From the NCBI GenBank assembly GCA_024195265.1, contig JAJLRJ010000001.1, forward strand, positions 4,070,562-4,134,561: a stretch of 64,000 nucleotides of DNA, in the 5' to 3' direction. The notes beneath the pieces were generated by a model. The model searched no databases. It was not told the origin of the DNA and saw nothing but the letters and a program-made list of their open reading frames with translations. The stretch's first letter is position 1. Each line of letters opens with the position of its first letter. Positions 60,001-64,000 of the stretch are shown here, piece after piece. A program made the position numbers and the translations under genes. This DNA comes from Dendrophyllia cribrosa (Eukaryota > Cnidaria > Anthozoa > Scleractinia > Dendrophylliidae).

Positions 60001-60103
60001 AAGTAAATTAGTGTGTATCTAAAATTTTGACTTTGGCTGTCGGTGTGTCGGGAAAAATTTAAGGGCCGAGTTTATACAAAACAGATACTCTACTGACCTT
60101 CAT
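57040..60103 (-). CDS. Secreted cysteine-rich paralog F
   Basis: Coding exons 60103-60098 (ATGAAG|GTCAGT) and 57918-57040 (TTTTGCAG|GTT) join in phase 0 into 294 aa with signal peptide MKVLVSPTCLTAVILIITG. An acidic stretch (EKNEEYSDEEHENE, 46-59) is followed by the upstream module HPCF (75-78), CLVP, LKESGGFNKHYVAATEEEAEENF (108-130). Two strong basic sites follow, RRRR (151-154) and RRKR (174-177), the latter eight residues before the first domain Cys. C-terminal module Cys at 185, 200, 203, 223, 237, 244, 288, 289 and 291, with LCEEC, RFPRYINERIC (213-223), GQCFQRSLTQDLL and VWEPYGQPIRSCCQC. The main exon is secure. The mini-exon is short (6 bp) but gives a proper signal peptide; TATATATT about 40 nt upstream supports it as first exon. 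Confidence 0.83.
58655..59050. mobile_element. Foldback element with hammerhead-like cores in both arms
   Basis: Arms of about 155 bp (58655-58810 and 58886-59050) mirror each other, including AAATGAAATGAAAGGCT at the outer ends and GTTTTTCTTTTAGTACGG inside. Each arm, read outward from the loop, has CCTGATGAAGAACGGCCGTG followed by CTGTTCGAAATTAATCGG: a hammerhead-like CTGATGA, a GAAC/GTTC stem and GAAA. The right-arm core is at about 58956-58998 plus, the left-arm core at about 58706-58751 minus. It lies in the intron of paralog F. Confidence 0.65.
59885..59985 (-). repeat. Single degenerate copy of the 106-bp repeat
   Basis: GTCAGTGGATGAAATCCACG, TTCAAATGAAAGCTCTTCAG and CCTTTCTATGG are the reverse complement of parts of the unit. 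It lies in the intron of paralog F. Confidence 0.6.
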
Positions 60104-61317
60104 GTTACTGCCGGACACTTTGTAGGTCTTTCTGAAAGGATAATATATAGCATGCGTCTCTTATTGAAAAGGTTATAATATTTAATATAAGCGGCTCACA
60201 CAGGGTTTTAATAACGTTATCTCTCAGTAAAACAAACATTAGGAACCGGTGGTTTTTAAGCTCGATAAACAATAAATTGCAAGCATATTCGATTTCAATA
60301 CTAAACTGTCCATTCTACATAAAAAGGAAATAAAAAACGGAGAATCGAAAATTATTCGCGACTTTTTGGGAATTCGAATGTGATACAACTTTATCAGTTG
60401 ATTGTAAGTTTTATCTGACTAAATAACAAAAATGACAAATTATTAAAATGCGGTCGCTTTGCGTTTATTTTTAATTGCTATCGATTAGATATTATTTACA
60501 CAATCTTGTATCATTATGAAATTAGAAGGAACACTATGGCACGGTTCGCACTTATTCTAAAAGCTGAATGCAATCATATAACATGCCCGCTTTTACCACA
60601 ATAAGTAATTCGTGACCAGTTAAGGGTTAAGAAACAGTTCCGAAAGAGTCGAATGAACTCACACAAGCTATAAGGCTATAGCAGTACATGTAATTCTGTT
60701 ATTTCCTCGATCAAATATTGTAGTACTGGCGGTGTTGAACTATAACTTTCAGAAGAGTTAGTCGTTTATGCCCATATCAGAACTATTCTCATGTACAAAT
60801 ATCGCCTTCTTACCTGAGATAAATGCCGTACGGACCTATGTACTGTACTGAACGGTACTTCGAGGCATTAGTTAAGTGAGCCACGTTATGCACATGCGGA
60901 TGCGATCTGCAAACGAGGCGGGGGGGGGGGGGGGGGGGGGGCTGAGAAAAAGCAAATATTGAATAAAACTGTTGGAGTGTATGAATTAACGAATGGACTT
61001 TTAAAACTCTGGTTATTTTCTTTATGACACTGGAAACGGAACGTTCGTCATGATGATATCGTGACCGGATTAATATAATAATGGATTTTCAAAGAACGCC
61101 TTTCTTTGAGTTCTTATATATGTAAAATATAGTACTTTTTTGTTGCTATAGAGCCGCATTAACTTACATGGTATACCAAGGGCTTTTATCCCCCAGCCTG
61201 CCAAACAAAAAATACATTCTTTCAAATTAAGATCGTTTTCCAGAGCAACGGACGACTGGAGCCAAATATATAATGAACGATTTTTGTAACTGGGAACTGT
61301 TGTGAGCCACCTTCTGA
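60104..61317. other. Spacer between paralogs F and G, left part
   Basis: It holds the presumed paralog F promoter (TATATATT on the minus strand at about 60148-60141) and a 22-bp poly-G run (60920-60941). No gene supported. Confidence 0.45.
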
Positions 61318-62096
61318 AGTCGATTTAATTTAGACGGTACGATATCGCTTGCGACACGCTTACGCCATGACTTACGACCATTTACACGCGGTCGAGATTT
61401 TCATTTTCCTGACATCACACTGAATCGCATACGATGTTGCCAAAATGGCTGACACGCAAATCGTGTTGGCTATAGCTGTGGCTGTTTTATGCAAAAGAAG
61501 AAGAAAACGGCGAAGGGTACGAGAAGTTAGAGAGGAGAAATGGCTAAAGCGAAGATGGGAAAAAGGGGGTTTCCGACAGTTGATGAAGGAACTACGTTTA
61601 CAGGACGAATTAAACAATCGATGAGATTGATGGCATTTTGTCGTGGATCGGTCCGTAAAATAGTCTTTGTGTTTACAATTGAACAACACCTCCTCCTCAC
61701 TCCACAATGATATGAGGCGTTCTGTCTCTTTTTGAGAAAAAGATACCGTGGGTTTACCCTTGGGTTTATCGGATTTACAGGCATTTTGAACTTGTACCAA
61801 AACAACTTCTCAGAACTTCCTCCGACTTTGACGCAACGCCACTTCCACCCTCCTCCTAATCAGTAAATTTTTGTCACTAAAACTTCACGAAATTAACGTC
61901 ATCTTTTTATTGTTCTCGGCTGCGATTGTCGTAGAGTTTTAAAACATGTTTTAAAAGCCTACAACATTTTTCGTGTTGTGTGCGTCTTTGGTAAGGACGT
62001 TGTAGGTTGATTTACACGATGCGATTCGTGTTGTAGTCATGGCGTAAGCATGTCGCATGCGATAATCGTAGGCAAAATCGTACTGTCTAAATCGCC
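61318..62096. mobile_element. Degraded PIF/Harbinger-type element
   Basis: The left end (TTTAGACGGTACGATATCGC, CGACACGCTTACGCCATGAC) matches the inverted right end (GTCATGGCGTAAGCATGTCG, ATCGTACTGTCTAAATC) with an indel. About 780 bp. It carries a 59-codon frame resembling the transposase N-terminus, and is located about 720 bp downstream of paralog G. Confidence 0.65.
61445..61624 (+). pseudogene. Harbinger transposase N-terminal remnant (59 codons)
   Basis: The frame starts MADTQIVLAIAV and contains the arginine block KRRRKRRR, then WLKRRWEKGGFRQLMKELRL. In HARBI1-like transposases a basic stretch followed by a (R)W...RR...GA(Y/F)..L..EL+ pattern occupies the N-terminus just before the catalytic domain. 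The stop after NNR truncates it before any DDE residue, so it cannot be an active transposase. Family assignment is from recall of the pattern. Confidence 0.55.
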
Positions 62097-62814
62097 CTTT
62101 AGATATCATCCAACGACAATTGGTGTAAAATGTACTGTTGCCAATGTTCGGCAAGTACCATCATTTGCATTAAAAAAAACATTTTTTGCCATACACTGAC
62201 ATTTTAATTAAAAGGTATAAAAATCAAACGATTTGCAATACTTTTTGGAAAAAAAGAAAACAATTCCGATTTTGAAAGACTATTTCAAGAGATTCACCTG
62301 TCATCATCATTTACAATTGATAAACTTTATTGTTATGTACACTGTACATAAGCTGACTGAATTTATAAAGCGATAATTTAGAGCATTCAGAATAGACAAA
62401 AAAGAAAAAATAAGAGTTTACAAACAAGCAGAGCAAAGTACAAATTATAATACAGATCAAAGAACAAGAAAAATATTTATTATTTATTTTATTCCAAATT
62501 CACAAAACGGAAGTATGGAGCGAAAATTCGCGACTTAGCAATCTTTAACAGAAGATGTCAATTCTTTATCAGGTTAATTCCTTTATTACCCCCCATTTCT
62601 AGCTCAGATCACTAGTTACAATAGTCCGAAATTTATGATCACGAGAAACTACTGTTAAATATAGGTCATTATTATGTTATATATGTTTTACCCAATGCAT
62701 AGGATACCGCAGAATATGAAAAACAGTGTGTTTGCTTTCTCTGGTTGAAATTTAACTATAGATGGAATATTTAGTTCACAGAGTTGTTTTGAATATAGAG
62801 GTAAACTGGTATGT
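62097..62814. other. 3' flank of paralog G
   Basis: AT-rich, no gene. A minus-strand AATAAA near 62328-62333 and A/T-rich patches near 62460-62490 could include its polyadenylation site. Confidence 0.4.
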
Positions 62815-64000
62815 TTACAAAAATGATGCTATTGGACTTGACGGCAGCAGCTCGCATGCGCAATGGCGCTTTATCGTTTGAGTGTATGGTTCCCATTTTT
62901 CTGTGTAAACGTCGTGCCCAGCCTCTGCGCTGAGTGCGGAATTTTTCTCCCAGTCCTCTTCAAACTGTAGCAAATCAAGAGTAAATGTCTTCTGAACACA
63001 AAACCCATCGATACCTGGGAGATAGTTCGACTTTGCTTTAGGATCACACACTAGCTCGTTAATGAATTCCGGAAATCTTCTTGGCTGTGATGGCTGCCGT
63101 GTAATGGCCGTGCAAATGGGACACATTCTCAAATGGCCGGATTCCGTGTGAGATTTTGACGCATAACACTGACCGATCAATGTTTCACCAGGATCGATAT
63201 GCATGCCCCGCTTTGTTCGAATGCTGCCAGACTCGGAACGATGCAAAACAAATGACCGGCTAAGGTTGAGTTTCTCTCCGGTATCCAGATCTGTAAAATT
63301 ATTCAAAGCTTCTTGTAAGGTCGTCGCTAGATACTGGTGATTAAAAGTTCCAAGACAGTTCATCCTCTGCTGCAGATCGGTTTTCCGCCATCGCCGACAC
63401 TCGATATTTTTCACTTTGTATTCCATCGCCGATGAGTTAGCTTCAACGTTGCAAGGGTGGAACTTGCCTTCGACAACCACCTCTGACCCGTTTTGAGTTG
63501 TGTTTGTCGTTGGGCGGATCACACTTGATGTACTTGTAGTAGTACTGCTTCTTTTTCTTCGTGTTCTGATTGTAGGGGTCACTCGACGTCTTTTTCTTTG
63601 GCTTACCCGGCGACGAGACCTATACCTAACTCTCCTGTTTCTTCGGCTGCTTCTCTTGACAACCGGATGTTTGTTTCTTGGAGCTTGATTCACTGACCTT
63701 TTGACTAACGATCTTTGTTTTTGATTCATCTTTTGGTTCTCTGTTATTCTATCCCTTGAATCATATTTTTTATTTGTTGGCATTTGACTGTCAAAAGGAA
63801 CAAACATTGAAGCTTGCCCTTGCGTTAAATTGATAGGGTTAGTGTTGATGGCGAACATTTTGAAAGGTTTCACTTTGGTTCTTTTAATTTTTGCTTCATT
63901 TTTAAGGCTACTTTTTGCGAAGTACTGTTTGTTGTTGATTACATGGAACTCTCCGTGGATTGGGACCTTGTAATGAGGCTCCATGGATGTGCCGACATTG
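62815..64000 (-). CDS. Secreted cysteine-rich paralog G, partial at the right edge
   Basis: 389 aa from the Met at 63984, but the frame stays open to the window edge and the first residues (MEPHYKVPIH) are not a signal peptide, so the exon and gene continue to the right. A strongly basic stretch (about 95-146: KRSSRRNRR, RSRRRVSQRKRRR, RRKR) is unique in the cluster. Upstream module: FHPC (175-178), IEC (194-196), MNCLGTFNHQYLATTLQEALNNFTDL (208-233). RTKR (256-259) is a furin-type site. C-terminal module Cys at 273, 288, 291, 313, 329, 375 and 377, with MCPIC, RFPEFINELVC (303-313), GFC, FTLDLLQ and KWEPYTQTIKRHCAC (363-377). It has HCAC where the others have CCxC. Closest to paralogs E and F. 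Confidence 0.83.
   Translation of the reverse strand, partial: NVGTSMEPHYKVPIHGEFHVINNKQYFAKSSLKNEAKIKRTKVKPFKMFAINTNPINLTQGQASMFVPFDSQMPTNKKYDSRDRITENQKMNQKQRSLVKRSVNQAPRNKHPVVKRSSRRNRRVRYRSRRRVSQRKRRRVTPTIRTRRKRSSTTTSTSSVIRPTTNTTQNGSEVVVEGKFHPCNVEANSSAMEYKVKNIECRRWRKTDLQQRMNCLGTFNHQYLATTLQEALNNFTDLDTGEKLNLSRSFVLHRSESGSIRTKRGMHIDPGETLIGQCYASKSHTESGHLRMCPICTAITRQPSQPRRFPEFINELVCDPKAKSNYLPGIDGFCVQKTFTLDLLQFEEDWEKNSALSAEAGHDVYTEKWEPYTQTIKRHCACELLPSSPIASFL

Noticed and set aside
61372..61805. Two overlapping minus-strand frames of 142 and 92 codons
   Set aside because: They lie antisense to the Harbinger remnant and its flank, overlap each other, and have no recognisable domain or signal peptide.

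Overview
This window looks like nuclear DNA of an anthozoan cnidarian, most likely a reef-building coral. It is AT-rich, has spliced genes with GT/AG introns, is crowded with small inverted-repeat (MITE-like) elements, and carries a Ty3/Gypsy element and hammerhead ribozyme motifs. The species call is inference; the sequence holds no direct marker.

Layout. Positions 1-9430 hold the 5' two-thirds of TCERG1 (CA150) on the minus strand. Ten coding exons can be chained with consistent phases (687 aa: three WW and two FF domains), and the gene runs off the left edge. Positions 12575-15859 hold a two-exon Rab1-like GTPase, also minus. From about 16.5 kb to the right edge, 47 kb contains a cluster of seven paralogous genes (here A to G) for small secreted cysteine-rich proteins. 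A, B, C, D, F and G are on the minus strand and E is on the plus strand. G is cut by the right edge.

The seven proteins share a plan: signal peptide, an upstream module with L-x(n)-GG-(F/Y)-N-x-x-Y-x-A-x-T, a variable linker that often holds a furin-like RxxR or RRKR site, and a C-terminal module of about 80-110 residues. The C-terminal module has the signature FPRYINEVxC, then C, GxC and a terminal IRxCCxC. The layout recalls prodomain-processed cystine-knot ligands (Spaetzle/neurotrophin or IL-17 type), but I recognise no family and do not assign one. In four genes (C to F) a tiny first coding exon supplies the start of the signal peptide across a phase-0 intron. Genes A, B and D have candidate TATA plus noncoding first-exon promoters. 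This cluster is the best candidate for an undescribed system in the window.

The space between paralogs is filled by repeats: a young Gypsy element with 147-bp LTRs differing at one base (32458-37113), a dispersed repeat with a 106-bp period in both orientations next to paralogs C, D and F, a triplicated block upstream of A, a canonical minimal type I hammerhead ribozyme (23726-23791), hammerhead-like cores in a foldback (58655-59050), a broken PIF/Harbinger element with a transposase N-terminal remnant, a TTAA-flanked composite element carrying a LINE remnant, and many TIR foldbacks. No rRNA gene, confident tRNA gene or CRISPR array was seen.
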